From contig NZ_QZMS01000007.1 in assembly GCF_003614885.1 (NCBI RefSeq), forward strand, positions 2,108,001 to 2,172,000: a DNA stretch of 64,000 nt, read 5' to 3'. The number at the start of each line of letters is the position of its first letter. Positions within the stretch are counted from its first letter, which is position 1. Under the pieces are notes generated by a model. It had not been told where the DNA came from. It did no database searches and saw only the letters and a list, made by a program, of their open reading frames with translations. Source of the stretch: Photobacterium salinisoli. GTDB lineage: Bacteria > Pseudomonadota > Gammaproteobacteria > Enterobacterales > Vibrionaceae. The translations under genes were made by a program, and so were the position numbers. This document shows positions 41,564 to 50,569 of this stretch, one piece after another.

Positions 41564-42559
41564 ATGAGCAATCCAGTCGGAACACCCATTATCGAAGGGA
41601 AGAACCTGGTCAAAGACTTTTCGGTCAACAGTAACTCGCTGAAAAAATCCAAGATGCGGGCACTGAATCAGGTGTCATTCAAAATGTACAAAAGCCGCGG
41701 CCTGGCGGTGGTGGGAGAATCCGGTTCCGGTAAATCCACAACAGCAAAAATGATCGCCAAAATGTACGAGCCCACTTCCGGGGCTATCGAATATTTTGGC
41801 CGTGATATTCAGGACATCACCAAGAAAAGCGAGCTGATGCAGTACCGTCAGGGGGTGCAAATGGTCTGGCAGGATCCGTTCGGATCGCTCAACCCGACCC
41901 ATACCATCTTTCACCACCTGGCTCGCCCTTTACTGATCCACAACAAGGTCAGCCGGGGCAATAAAAAAGAGCTGGAAGAACGGGTTTACGATCTGCTGGA
42001 GCAGGTGGGATTGATCCCGCCCAAAGCCACCGCCGAAAAGTACCCGCACCAGTTATCCGGCGGTCAGCGTCAGCGCGTCAACCTGGCCCGCAATATCGCG
42101 GTTGGGGCCGAAGTGGTGCTGGCCGATGAGCCGACCTCCATGCTGGATGTGTCTATCCGTGCCGGTGTGCTTAATCTGATGGAAGAAATGAAGTTCGAGC
42201 GCGAGATGGCGCTGCTTTATATCACCCACGATATCGCCACCGCACGCTATATCGCTGAAGATCTGGCCGTGATGTACGTCGGTCACATGGTCGAATGGGG
42301 AGATACCGAAGAGATCATCCATCGCCCGCAGCACCCTTACACCCAGTTGCTGGTGTCAGCCGTGCCGGACCCCAGCAAGTCGATCCATGAGCCGTTAGCA
42401 GGCAACAAAGGGGATATTCCGCTGTGGACACCAGACAGTGTCGGTTGTCCGTTTGCAGGGCGTTGCGTTCACGCGACCGAGCAGTGCCGTCAACGCCTGC
42501 CGGAAGTCACGCAGCTGGCGGAAAACCATTTTGTCCGCTGCTATTTGTTCGATAGCTGA
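41564..42559 (+). CDS. Chitin-oligosaccharide ABC transporter ATPase 2 (DppF-like)
   Basis: 331 residues. Walker A GESGSGKST, signature LSGGQRQR, Walker B VVLADEPTS and YITHDIATA. The C-terminal cysteine motif is CPFAGRCVHATEQC. It is the second nucleotide-binding subunit of the importer. The start has GGAGG at a perfect distance, 20 bases after the previous stop. Confidence 0.93.
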   Translation: MSNPVGTPIIEGKNLVKDFSVNSNSLKKSKMRALNQVSFKMYKSRGLAVVGESGSGKSTTAKMIAKMYEPTSGAIEYFGRDIQDITKKSELMQYRQGVQMVWQDPFGSLNPTHTIFHHLARPLLIHNKVSRGNKKELEERVYDLLEQVGLIPPKATAEKYPHQLSGGQRQRVNLARNIAVGAEVVLADEPTSMLDVSIRAGVLNLMEEMKFEREMALLYITHDIATARYIAEDLAVMYVGHMVEWGDTEEIIHRPQHPYTQLLVSAVPDPSKSIHEPLAGNKGDIPLWTPDSVGCPFAGRCVHATEQCRQRLPEVTQLAENHFVRCYLFDS

Positions 42560-42633
42560 TTGCAACGTCGAGAACTTACTGCAGCGAACATCGCTGAACA
42601 ACCGACAATTACTCACAGAAACGAAGGAAAGCT

Positions 42634-44373
42634 ATGCAGTTGTTAATCAACCATCTCGGTTATGAACGTACAGGTAACAAGGTTGCCATTGTTCAGCATC
42701 AGGCCCCTTTATCCCTGATGCAGGCGACCCTGGTCCGCAGTGAAGACCGACAAACTGTGATGCAACTGCCGCTCTCTCAAAGTCAGCACACAGATCAGTG
42801 GCATACAGGTGCGGCGACACAAATCGATTTCAGCGCCTGGCAAGAAGCCGGCCGCTACCGAATTTGCTTTGGTGAACTTGAATCTTCTGATTTTGACATC
42901 GCTGACGGCTTACTGATGCAGCGCACCTTCAGTGATGTGCTGCACTATTTCAAATCCCAGCGCTGCGGCGGAAAATTCGATCAGTATGATCATGCCGTCC
43001 CGCTGTTTGGCAATCAGGACACAGTCGTTGACGCCCATGGTGGCTGGTACGACGCCTCGGGCGATGTCAGTAAATACCTGAGTCACCTGTCCTATGCCAA
43101 TTACCTCAATCCGCAGCAGACGCCTATGGTGGTGTGGAATATGCTCACCGCCTTTGAGTCGCTGCAGGGTGTCCCCGCATTTGCGGATTTTTCCCGCGTC
43201 CGCCTGATTGAAGAGGCACTTTTTGGCGCGGATTTTTTACTGCGGATGCATGCACCGCAGGGTTATTTTTATATGACAGTGTTCGATAAGTGGAGTAAGT
43301 CCACCGGGCAACGGGAGATTTGTAGCTATTCAACTCAGGAGGGCATCAAAGCTGACAGCTATCAGGCCGCTTTTCGTCAGGGCGGCGGCATTGCGATTGC
43401 CGCCCTGGCCGCGGCGGCCAGGCTGGTACGCAGTGCTGCGGTGATAAAACTGGATCTGGGCGAGGTAAACAATACCGACGCTTATCTGGAATCTGCCCAG
43501 ACGGCCTACTGGCACCTTAAAACCCACAACAGCCAGTATCTGGATGATGGTGAAGAAAACATCATTGACGAATATTGCGCGCTGCTGGCGGCGGTCGAGC
43601 TGAGCAAAGCGACCGAGCAAACCCGTTATCTCAGCGAAGCCCGTTACTGGGCCGATCGACTGGCTGCCCGTCAGCAGTCTGATAACCAGCAGCAACATTA
43701 CTGGAGTGCAAACTCCGATGGCAGCCGGCCATATTTTCATGCCGCCGAAGCGGGTCTGCCGGTCATCAGTTTGCTGCAGTATTTACAGATTGAATCTGAC
43801 AGGCACCGCCTGAACACGATCGAAACTGTGCTGGACAATGCACTGCACTTTGAACTGAACATCACGCAATCGGCCGCGAATCCTTTTGGCTATCCGCGCC
43901 AGTATGTCAAAGCGGTAGATGGTGACAAGCACAGTGCCTTCTTTATTCCGCACAATAACGAAAGCGGATATTGGTGGCAGGGGGAAAATGCCAGACTGGG
44001 CTCTCTCGCCGCCATGGCTTTCATGGCCGCCCCGGTTGTGCACAGCAGTCAACTGAGCCAACAGCTGAAAGATTACGGCACTCAGCTCCTGAACTGGTTG
44101 CTGGGCCTGAATCCTTTTGATATGAGCATGCTGGACGGCCACGGGCGCAATAATCCCGACTATCTGCCTGAATTAGGTTTTTTCAACGCCAAAGGCGGCA
44201 TCTGCAATGGCATTACCTCGGGATTTGACAATGAATCGGATATTGCCTTTGCGCCGCCTGCCCAGGCCGGTGACATGCTGCAGAACTGGCGCTGGGGGGA
44301 GCAATGGATCCCGCATGCGGCCTGGTATCTGCTAGCGATCGTAATGCAATGTAAGGAGCGCCACTATGGCTGA
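42634..44373 (+). CDS. GH9 glycoside hydrolase, probable exo-beta-D-glucosaminidase
   Basis: 579 residues without a signal peptide, so cytoplasmic. An N-terminal Ig-like CelD_N domain (about 1-90) is followed by a GH9 (alpha/alpha)6 barrel. The DAGGWYDASGD-like motif reads DAHGGWYDASGDVSKYL, and the C-terminal catalytic part includes NESGYWWQGENARLGSLA and DGHGRNNPDYLP. Homologues in this operon position are annotated as endoglucanase-related, and one from Photobacterium profundum was shown to be an exo-beta-D-glucosaminidase acting on partly deacetylated chitin oligosaccharides. It should release GlcN from imported sugars. Its stop overlaps the next gene by eight bases. Confidence 0.9.
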   Translation: MQLLINHLGYERTGNKVAIVQHQAPLSLMQATLVRSEDRQTVMQLPLSQSQHTDQWHTGAATQIDFSAWQEAGRYRICFGELESSDFDIADGLLMQRTFSDVLHYFKSQRCGGKFDQYDHAVPLFGNQDTVVDAHGGWYDASGDVSKYLSHLSYANYLNPQQTPMVVWNMLTAFESLQGVPAFADFSRVRLIEEALFGADFLLRMHAPQGYFYMTVFDKWSKSTGQREICSYSTQEGIKADSYQAAFRQGGGIAIAALAAAARLVRSAAVIKLDLGEVNNTDAYLESAQTAYWHLKTHNSQYLDDGEENIIDEYCALLAAVELSKATEQTRYLSEARYWADRLAARQQSDNQQQHYWSANSDGSRPYFHAAEAGLPVISLLQYLQIESDRHRLNTIETVLDNALHFELNITQSAANPFGYPRQYVKAVDGDKHSAFFIPHNNESGYWWQGENARLGSLAAMAFMAAPVVHSSQLSQQLKDYGTQLLNWLLGLNPFDMSMLDGHGRNNPDYLPELGFFNAKGGICNGITSGFDNESDIAFAPPAQAGDMLQNWRWGEQWIPHAAWYLLAIVMQCKERHYG

Positions 44374-45253
44374 TGATTTGCGTTTTCTGGTCGGCATTGA
44401 CGGCGGCGGCACCTCTTGCCGGGCACGCCTTTGCGATCTGAACGGCCAGATACTGGCTGAAGCCAAAACCGGCAGTGCCAATATTCTGCTCGGCGCGGAA
44501 GTTGCCATGGCATCGATCCAAGATGCGATTGCAACCGCCGCGGCACACGCCGGCCTGACTGATGCCGACTTTTCTCGCATGGCTGTCGGTCTGGCACTGG
44601 CCGGCGCCGAACATCGCAAAGCCTGGTACGACTTCATGGCCCAGCCTCACCCTTTTGGCCGGATGGTACTCAATACCGACGGCTACGGCGCCTGTCTGGG
44701 AGCCTGGAACGGACAGGACGGCGCCATCTTCATCGCCGGTACCGGCTCTGTCGGCATTCTCCGCCGCGGCAGGGAGATCACCGTGCTGGGTGGCCGCGAA
44801 TTTCCGATTTCCGATCAGGGCAGCGGTGCCATCATGGGCCTGCGGCTCATTCAGCAGGTATTGCTGAGCGTTGACGGCATCGTGCCTCAGACCGAACTGA
44901 TCCGCCATGTGCTGGCGCACTTCGATCACGATATTGATGCCATCGTCGAATGGTCAAAAACTGCCCGTCCTTGTGACTACGGCCAGTTCTCACCCGATAT
45001 TTTCCGGCTGTCAGCACACAACGACAGCCTGGCAGTGGCACTGCTTCAGCAGACGGCCTCAGATATAGAGATGTGGCTGAACGCCCTGCTGGCACGCGGT
45101 GCAGACCAGGTGTGTCTGATGGGCGGTATCGGCGAGCGCATCGCCCCCTGGCTGACACCCGCTATTCAATGCCGACTGGCTGCTCCGCAGGGAGATGCCA
45201 TGGATGGCGCAATACTGATCGCCCAAGGCGATCATAACCTGTATCCATTATAA
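44366..45253 (+). CDS. N-acetylglucosamine kinase (BadF/BadG/BcrA/BcrD fold)
   Basis: 295 residues. The N-terminal phosphate loop GIDGGGTSCRARLCD and the second motif IFIAGTGSVGIL define the ASKHA ATPase fold; GREFPISDQGSGAIMG is the conserved adenosine/sugar contact of this GlcNAc-kinase group. It phosphorylates GlcNAc released by the neighbouring hydrolases, making GlcNAc-6-phosphate. It matches VC0614 by position. AAGGAG, lying in the end of the GH9 gene, serves as ribosome site; the 8-base overlap implies coupling. Confidence 0.92.
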   Translation: MADDLRFLVGIDGGGTSCRARLCDLNGQILAEAKTGSANILLGAEVAMASIQDAIATAAAHAGLTDADFSRMAVGLALAGAEHRKAWYDFMAQPHPFGRMVLNTDGYGACLGAWNGQDGAIFIAGTGSVGILRRGREITVLGGREFPISDQGSGAIMGLRLIQQVLLSVDGIVPQTELIRHVLAHFDHDIDAIVEWSKTARPCDYGQFSPDIFRLSAHNDSLAVALLQQTASDIEMWLNALLARGADQVCLMGGIGERIAPWLTPAIQCRLAAPQGDAMDGAILIAQGDHNLYPL

Positions 45254-45262
45254 GGGGCTATC

Positions 45263-47182
45263 ATGAGCTATCGCCTTGATTTAACAGTTATCAATCAAAC
45301 CGATACGGAATCCCGCTTCGCGCTGACCTTACACAACCTGGGTGAACAGGCGCTGGAAGCCTGGTCCCTGGCTTTTATTCTCAGCCGCTGGATTGAACCG
45401 ACTTCCGTCTCTCGCGGCGTACTGCAGCAGATTGGCAGCTACTGTACCCTGTCAGCCTCAGACGATGCCGCTCTGGTGCCCAACAGCCATTTCTATACCG
45501 AATTTTCCATCAAGACCCCGCCCCTCACCCTGCATGGTGACGGCGTGATCGATGCCTGCCTGTATGCCAATCAGCAAGGCGAGGCACTGCCGGTGACTGT
45601 GACCCCGGTGAACCTGAAAAACCCGGTACAGGACCGACTGACGCTTGAGTTACCAGCACCCAAGACGATTAACCTGATCCCCGCTCCCGCCAGTCTGAAA
45701 ACCTTAGCAGGCGAGTTTCGGTTTACCCGTCATACCGCACTGGCTGAATTTCCTGAAGCGGCGCAGGGCAGCGTGAACTGGCTGCAGCAGGAGTTGGCCC
45801 ATTGGCTGGACAGCCCACTGGCGATCGCCCCCAGCGGCAATATCCATTATCAGACGCGCGCCGATCTGGCCGACGGTGCCTATCATATGCTGGTCGAGCA
45901 TGATCACATCTGGCTGGAAGCCAGCTCCGGTGCCGGATTCAGCCATGCGACAGCCAGTCTGCTGCAGTTGCTGCCAGCTCAGCCAACCCATCAGATTGAG
46001 CACGCGCTCAGCGTGCCTATGGTAGAAATTAACGATGAGCCGCAATATGGCCATCGCGGCATGATGCTCGATTGCGCACGCCATTTTCATTCCGTTACCC
46101 GGATCAAAAAGCTGCTCGATCAGCTTGCCCGTTATAAATTTAACACCTTCCACTGGCACCTGACCGATGATGAAGGCTGGCGGATTGAGATTGACGCCTA
46201 CCCTGCCCTGACTGAGATTGGCGCATGGCGCGGGCCGCAAGAACCCCTGCTCCCGCAGTTTTCGACCGTTGATCGTCGGTACGGCGGCTTTTATACCAAG
46301 CAGCAGATCCGGGATATCGTGGCCTATGCCGCCGATCGGGGCATTCAGGTGATTCCGGAAATCGACATTCCCGGCCATTGCCGGGCTGCCATCAAATCGC
46401 TGCCTGAGCTGCTGGTTGATGAAGCAGATCGCTCGCAATACCGCAGCATCCAGAATTATTCGGACAACATTCTGTCACCGGCTCTGCCTGGCACTTACAC
46501 CTTCCTGACCACAGTGCTGGATGAGGTCTGTGAATTGTTCCCGGCGCCCTTCCTGCATGTGGGGGCGGATGAAGTACCCAACGGTGTCTGGACCGACAGC
46601 CCGGCATGCCGCGAACTGATGGCCCAGGAAGGCTATGAGGACCCGTTTGAGCTGCAAGGTCATATTTTACGCTTTGTTGAAAACTACCTGGCCGGAAAAG
46701 GCAAGCGGATGCTCGGCTGGCAGGAAGTGGTGAAAGGTGACAAGGTCAGTCAAAACACCATCGTCATGCCATGGATGAATGAGCAGGCCGGACTGGACTG
46801 TGCGGATAAAGGCTATCAGGTGATCATGCAGCCTGCGCAGTACACCTACCTGGATCTGGCTCAGGGCCACGCCGCCGAGGAAGCCGGTGCCAACTGGGCC
46901 GGGTTCTTACCGCTGGAAACTGTGTACAGCTATCGCCCGCTGGCAGAGCTGGAACCCAGCGATCCCAAGCTGAAGCAGATCATGGGGATTCAGTGCGCGC
47001 TATGGTGTGAGCATGTCTACAGCCAGGCGAGGTTTGAATACCTGCTCTATCCACGCCTGCTGGCGGTCAGCGAAGTCTGCTGGTGTCCACCGGAGCAGCG
47101 TGACTGGGATGATTTCAAAGCCCGTTTGCATGGCCAGCTGTCCTATTTAGACCGGGTGGGGCTGAACTACCGCCAGGGGTAA
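45263..47182 (+). CDS. GH20 beta-N-acetylhexosaminidase (intracellular chitobiase type)
   Basis: 639 residues, no signal peptide. The catalytic barrel begins around residue 265 with HRGMMLDCARHFHS, continues with FHWHLTDDEGWRIEI and PEIDIPGHCRAAI, and carries the catalytic Asp-Glu pair in HVGADEVPNG (near residue 435). It cleaves terminal GlcNAc from chitin oligosaccharides by substrate-assisted catalysis. Equivalent to VC0613. It is the last gene of the chitin operon here; a terminator follows 105 bases later. Confidence 0.94.
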   Translation: MSYRLDLTVINQTDTESRFALTLHNLGEQALEAWSLAFILSRWIEPTSVSRGVLQQIGSYCTLSASDDAALVPNSHFYTEFSIKTPPLTLHGDGVIDACLYANQQGEALPVTVTPVNLKNPVQDRLTLELPAPKTINLIPAPASLKTLAGEFRFTRHTALAEFPEAAQGSVNWLQQELAHWLDSPLAIAPSGNIHYQTRADLADGAYHMLVEHDHIWLEASSGAGFSHATASLLQLLPAQPTHQIEHALSVPMVEINDEPQYGHRGMMLDCARHFHSVTRIKKLLDQLARYKFNTFHWHLTDDEGWRIEIDAYPALTEIGAWRGPQEPLLPQFSTVDRRYGGFYTKQQIRDIVAYAADRGIQVIPEIDIPGHCRAAIKSLPELLVDEADRSQYRSIQNYSDNILSPALPGTYTFLTTVLDEVCELFPAPFLHVGADEVPNGVWTDSPACRELMAQEGYEDPFELQGHILRFVENYLAGKGKRMLGWQEVVKGDKVSQNTIVMPWMNEQAGLDCADKGYQVIMQPAQYTYLDLAQGHAAEEAGANWAGFLPLETVYSYRPLAELEPSDPKLKQIMGIQCALWCEHVYSQARFEYLLYPRLLAVSEVCWCPPEQRDWDDFKARLHGQLSYLDRVGLNYRQG

Positions 47183-47287
47183 CCAAACATGTCCAGAGCC
47201 CGGTTGCCGTGGTGAGCTGCGGGCGGGTTCTGTCGTGTGTCGTGAAGTGTCTTTTGCATCCTATATGGTTGTGTTGGCAATAAGTTC

Positions 47288-47312
47288 GGGGACCTCTGGT
47301 CCCCTTTTTTTT
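47288..47312 (+). terminator. Terminator of the chitin operon
   Basis: GGGGACC-TCT-GGTCCCC followed by eight T. It is effective only on the plus strand; no equivalent T run serves gntR from the other side. Confidence 0.92.
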
Positions 47313-47369
47313 GTCTGCAACCGACTTGAGAAAGCGCTCAGTGTGCGGAAAATTCCCCGCGCAAAAACG

Positions 47370-48383
47370 CTAAATACTCTCGCCCAGTTCGATTTTCACA
47401 TCCAGGGTAATCACCTTTTCTGTCGCAGGTTCACCACGCAGCCGCTGCAGGATCTGCTCGGCGGCCACATAGCCAATTCGCTCTCGCGGTGTGATCACAG
47501 TCGCCAGACGCGGCACCATCACCTGACTGATGTCATGGCCGTGAAAACCAGCCACCGCCATTTGCTCCGGCACCTGGATCCCTAACCGCTGACATTCATA
47601 AATTGCCCCGATCGCCAGGTCATCATTGGTACAGAAAATTCCGTCGGCATCCGGATATTGTGTCAGTGACTGCCGCAGTAAACCAGCCCCTAAGCTGAAC
47701 GAGGAGGCTTCTTCCGTCTGAATACTGCGCGGCTCCAGACCGTGTTTCTTCATCACCTGCTGATAACCGGTAAACCGCAAGTGGGTCCGGGCATCCATAC
47801 GGGCAGCAAAGTAAACAATGTGGCGGCGACCGCGGGCGATCATCTGCTCTGTCATCGCCTCAGCGGCAGCCTGATTATCAAACCCCACCGCCTGAGCGAT
47901 GGCCGGCGAAACCGAATCCATGATTTCCACCACAGGCACCCCGGCGGTATCGAGCATTTTTCGCGCCCGTTCGGTATGCACGCTTTCCGACAGAATAATG
48001 GCATCCACATTGTAAGAAAGCAGAGACGCGATATTCTTTTCTTCTGTCTCAGCGCTGTAACCATAGTGTGCCAGCATGGTCTGATAACCGGCAGGACCGG
48101 TGACCTTCTCAATGCCCCGGATCACTTCCGCAAACACCTGGTTGGTCAGTGAGGGCACCAACACACCAATGGCATAACTTTTGGCATTGGACAAAATATC
48201 GGGAGCGCGATTGGGAATGTATCCCAGCTCGTCCACAGCGGCGGCAATTTTGCTCTGCAACGCCGCTGAAACCTGGCTGGGATCGCGCAGGTAACGACTG
48301 ACCGTCATCTTAGTCACTCCGACCAGGTTCGCAACATCCTGCAATGTCGGGCGTTTGTTTTTGGTTGTCATGGTATTTTTCAT
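47370..48383 (-). CDS. gntR: GntR-type LacI-family repressor of gluconate genes
   Basis: 337 residues; an alternative start at 48371 gives 333, closer to E. coli GntR (331), which it matches over its whole length. Helix-turn-helix: LQDVANLVGVTKMTVSRYLR at the N-terminus, hinge ELGYIPNRAPDILSNA, then a periplasmic-binding-like effector domain ending with TPRERIGYVAAEQIL. In E. coli it represses gluconate genes until gluconate binds. A matching operator lies in front of dctP at 53612-53627. It is separated from gnd by a terminator, so it is transcribed from its own promoter. No clear ribosome site is visible. Confidence 0.92.
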   Translation of the reverse strand: MKNTMTTKNKRPTLQDVANLVGVTKMTVSRYLRDPSQVSAALQSKIAAAVDELGYIPNRAPDILSNAKSYAIGVLVPSLTNQVFAEVIRGIEKVTGPAGYQTMLAHYGYSAETEEKNIASLLSYNVDAIILSESVHTERARKMLDTAGVPVVEIMDSVSPAIAQAVGFDNQAAAEAMTEQMIARGRRHIVYFAARMDARTHLRFTGYQQVMKKHGLEPRSIQTEEASSFSLGAGLLRQSLTQYPDADGIFCTNDDLAIGAIYECQRLGIQVPEQMAVAGFHGHDISQVMVPRLATVITPRERIGYVAAEQILQRLRGEPATEKVITLDVKIELGESI

Positions 48384-48410
48384 GTATCGGATTGGGCTAA
48401 ACTGCCCCCA

Positions 48411-48445
48411 AGATTACCACAAGCCTTTCTTGCGGTTTGTAATCT
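48411..48445. promoter_or_regulatory. Inverted repeat in the gntR promoter region
   Basis: AGATTAC (48411-48417) and GTAATCT (48439-48445) are perfect inverted arms, with inner CAAG/CTTG arms around a CCTTT loop. It lies 28 bases upstream of the gntR start on its coding strand. It does not match the GntR consensus ATGTTACCSGTAACAT; it may be another regulator's site or an mRNA hairpin. Confidence 0.35.
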
Positions 48446-48450
48446 GGCGC

Positions 48451-48480
48451 AAAAAGAAACAGGCCCTCAGGCCTGTTTTT
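48451..48480 (-). terminator. gnd terminator
   Basis: On the minus strand AAACAGGCC-TGAG-GGCCTGTTTCTTTTT, a 9-bp stem plus T run, beginning at the gnd stop codon. It separates the gluconate operon from gntR. Confidence 0.88.
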
Positions 48481-49969
48481 ATGACACTTTGTTTTGCACG
48501 CGCGGTGACTGGCTCCAGCTCAGATGAAAGGCGTCAGCCTCTGGCTGGTCAATACGGGAATAAGTGTGAGCGCCAAAGTAATCGCGCTGAGCCTGTAACA
48601 AATTGGCCGGCAGAATCTCGCTGCGCAGCGTATCGAAATAGTGCAGCGCTGAGCTGATCCCCGGCATGGCAACGCCGGCCAGGCTCGCCCCTGCAACCGC
48701 TTTACGCCAGTTCAGCTGACGCTCGGTGAGCTGGATGCGGAAGTGCTCGGCGAGCAGCAGGTTGTCCAGATCCGGCTGCTGCTCGAATGCACGACTGATG
48801 TCCTGCAGGAAAATAGCGCGGATAATACAGCCGGCACGCCAGATTCTGGCGATAACAGCGTAATCCAGCGGCCATCCCTGCTCGGCGGCGGTGGTTTTCA
48901 TCAGCGCAAATCCCTGTGCATAGGTACACAACTTGGCACAGTAAAGTGCATCATGCATCTGTGCGATCAGCTCGGCTTTATCCAGAGCCTGAGCCTCATC
49001 CGCGACCAGTGTCAGTGATTTGGCCGCCTGCACCCGCAGGGATTTCATCCCGCTCATCGCGCGGGCAAACACGGCCTGGGCAATCGTCGGAGCCGGACTG
49101 GCCACCTCCAGGCTGTTGACGGCTGTCCACAAACCGGTGCCTTTCTGGCCGGCTTTATCCAGGATCATTTCCACCAGCGGACGGCCGGAGTCAGGATCCT
49201 GCTGCTGCAAAATATCGGCACTGATTTCCATCAGATAACTGTTCAGTACCCCTTGGTTCCACTCGGCAAAGATCTCGCCTATCTCGGCGGCAGGCAGGCT
49301 GAGCTGCTGACTGAGAAACTGATACGCCTCGCAGATCAACTGCATATCAGCGTATTCAATGCCGTTATGCACCATTTTCACGTAATGGCCGGCCCCGTCA
49401 GGTCCCAGATAAGCCGCACAGGCTTCGCCCTGACGCAAAGGCGGCAACGGCTTACCGGCACTGTCGACCTGCGCCGCGATAGCTGTCCACATCGGGCCAA
49501 CCTGACGCCAGGCCGCGGCACTGCCGCTGGCCATCAGAGCCGGGCCATGGCGGGCACCTTCTTCACCGCCAGAGACGGCTGTGCTGAAAAACTGAAACTG
49601 CCCCTTAAACTGCTTATCGCGGGCCAGCGTATCCGTCCACAGGCTGTTGCCGGTATCAATCACGGTATCTTGTGGTTCCAGTCCGGCTTCCAGTAACGCT
49701 GAGATCACGGCATCGACCGGTTTTCCTGCCGGAACCGACAAGGCAATCACCCGCGGCGACGGTAAGGTCGCCAATACCTGATGCAGGGATTCACAGGCCG
49801 TAAACGGCGCTTTTGCCAGCTTTTCAGCCTGCTGCTTAGTTTGCTGCACCAGAGACGCCTGCAAATCAAAACCTGCCACAGCAAAACCGTGTTCCAGCAG
49901 ATTCAGCGCCAGGTTTCGCCCCATCACGCCTAAACCAATCATGGCAATATTGCACTGGGTTGATGTCAT
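48479..49969 (-). CDS. gnd: 6-phosphogluconate dehydrogenase (decarboxylating)
   Basis: 496 residues from the ATG at 49969, which follows AGGAAAAACGA; the open frame upstream belongs to non-coding or antisense sequence. An N-terminal Rossmann motif IGLGVMGRNLALNL, the conserved FSTAVSGGEEGARHGPA and KMVHNGIEYADMQ catalytic segments, and the signature ILDKAGQKGTGLWT are all present. It oxidises 6-phosphogluconate to ribulose-5-phosphate with NADP. Here it is linked to gntK and a TRAP transporter, so imported gluconate would enter the pentose phosphate pathway. Slightly longer than E. coli Gnd (468). Confidence 0.95.
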   Translation of the reverse strand: MTSTQCNIAMIGLGVMGRNLALNLLEHGFAVAGFDLQASLVQQTKQQAEKLAKAPFTACESLHQVLATLPSPRVIALSVPAGKPVDAVISALLEAGLEPQDTVIDTGNSLWTDTLARDKQFKGQFQFFSTAVSGGEEGARHGPALMASGSAAAWRQVGPMWTAIAAQVDSAGKPLPPLRQGEACAAYLGPDGAGHYVKMVHNGIEYADMQLICEAYQFLSQQLSLPAAEIGEIFAEWNQGVLNSYLMEISADILQQQDPDSGRPLVEMILDKAGQKGTGLWTAVNSLEVASPAPTIAQAVFARAMSGMKSLRVQAAKSLTLVADEAQALDKAELIAQMHDALYCAKLCTYAQGFALMKTTAAEQGWPLDYAVIARIWRAGCIIRAIFLQDISRAFEQQPDLDNLLLAEHFRIQLTERQLNWRKAVAGASLAGVAMPGISSALHYFDTLRSEILPANLLQAQRDYFGAHTYSRIDQPEADAFHLSWSQSPRVQNKVS

Positions 49970-50015
49970 TCGTTTTTCCTTTACTGCAATCTGTAGCTCA
50001 ACATTCACCGCCTTT

Positions 50016-50510
50016 TCAGGCTGGTGACAGTTGCGCGAGAATATCCTGCAATACCTCATGCTGAGACTGGCGGATATCAATAAACAGGGCTTCATCCGGC
50101 TCCGGCTCAACCAGAGTTGCAAACTGGCTTTCGAGCATGGCGCGGCCGTTAAAATAATGATCCGCTCGCTGCTGATGACGGCTCCAGATAGTGTCAAAAT
50201 CCCCCTGAAGGTAGACAATTTCCAGCCCGTCGATCCCGGCACGCAATTGGCGGCGGTATTCAGGTTTCAGCGCAGAGCAGGCCAATACCGCATCGGGGGC
50301 ATCCCGTAACAACTGATTGAGCCGCGCCAGCCATTCCGCCCTGTCTTCATCATTGAGCGGCACGCCTTCACTCATCTTGCGGACATTGTCCGGCGAGTGA
50401 AAATCATCACCATCAAAAAAGCTCAGTCCCAATGCCGTTGCCAGCGTGCTGCCGATCAGGCTCTTACCGCACCCTGATACGCCCATTACAATTATCTTTT
50501 TTGGTTTCAT
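50016..50510 (-). CDS. gntK: Gluconokinase
   Basis: 164 residues from the ATG at 50510, eight bases after AGGA; an ATG two codons upstream (50516) is too near that site. Walker A GVSGCGKSLIG, then GDDFHSPDNVRKMSEGVPL and ACSALKPEYRRQLR are hallmarks of GntK. It phosphorylates gluconate to 6-phosphogluconate, the substrate of Gnd encoded next. It lies between the TRAP genes and gnd in one transcription unit. Confidence 0.94.
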   Translation of the reverse strand: MKPKKIIVMGVSGCGKSLIGSTLATALGLSFFDGDDFHSPDNVRKMSEGVPLNDEDRAEWLARLNQLLRDAPDAVLACSALKPEYRRQLRAGIDGLEIVYLQGDFDTIWSRHQQRADHYFNGRAMLESQFATLVEPEPDEALFIDIRQSQHEVLQDILAQLSPA

Positions 50511-50569
50511 AGCCATTATCCTGCCCTGCTCGCACCGCAGGGCCATTCCTTATTGTTATTGTTATTTTC

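Noticed and set aside
48479..50242. Longer gnd reading with 91 extra N-terminal residues
   Set aside because: The extension overlaps gntK in antisense frame and has no homology; AGGAAAAACGA before the ATG at 49969 marks the true start.
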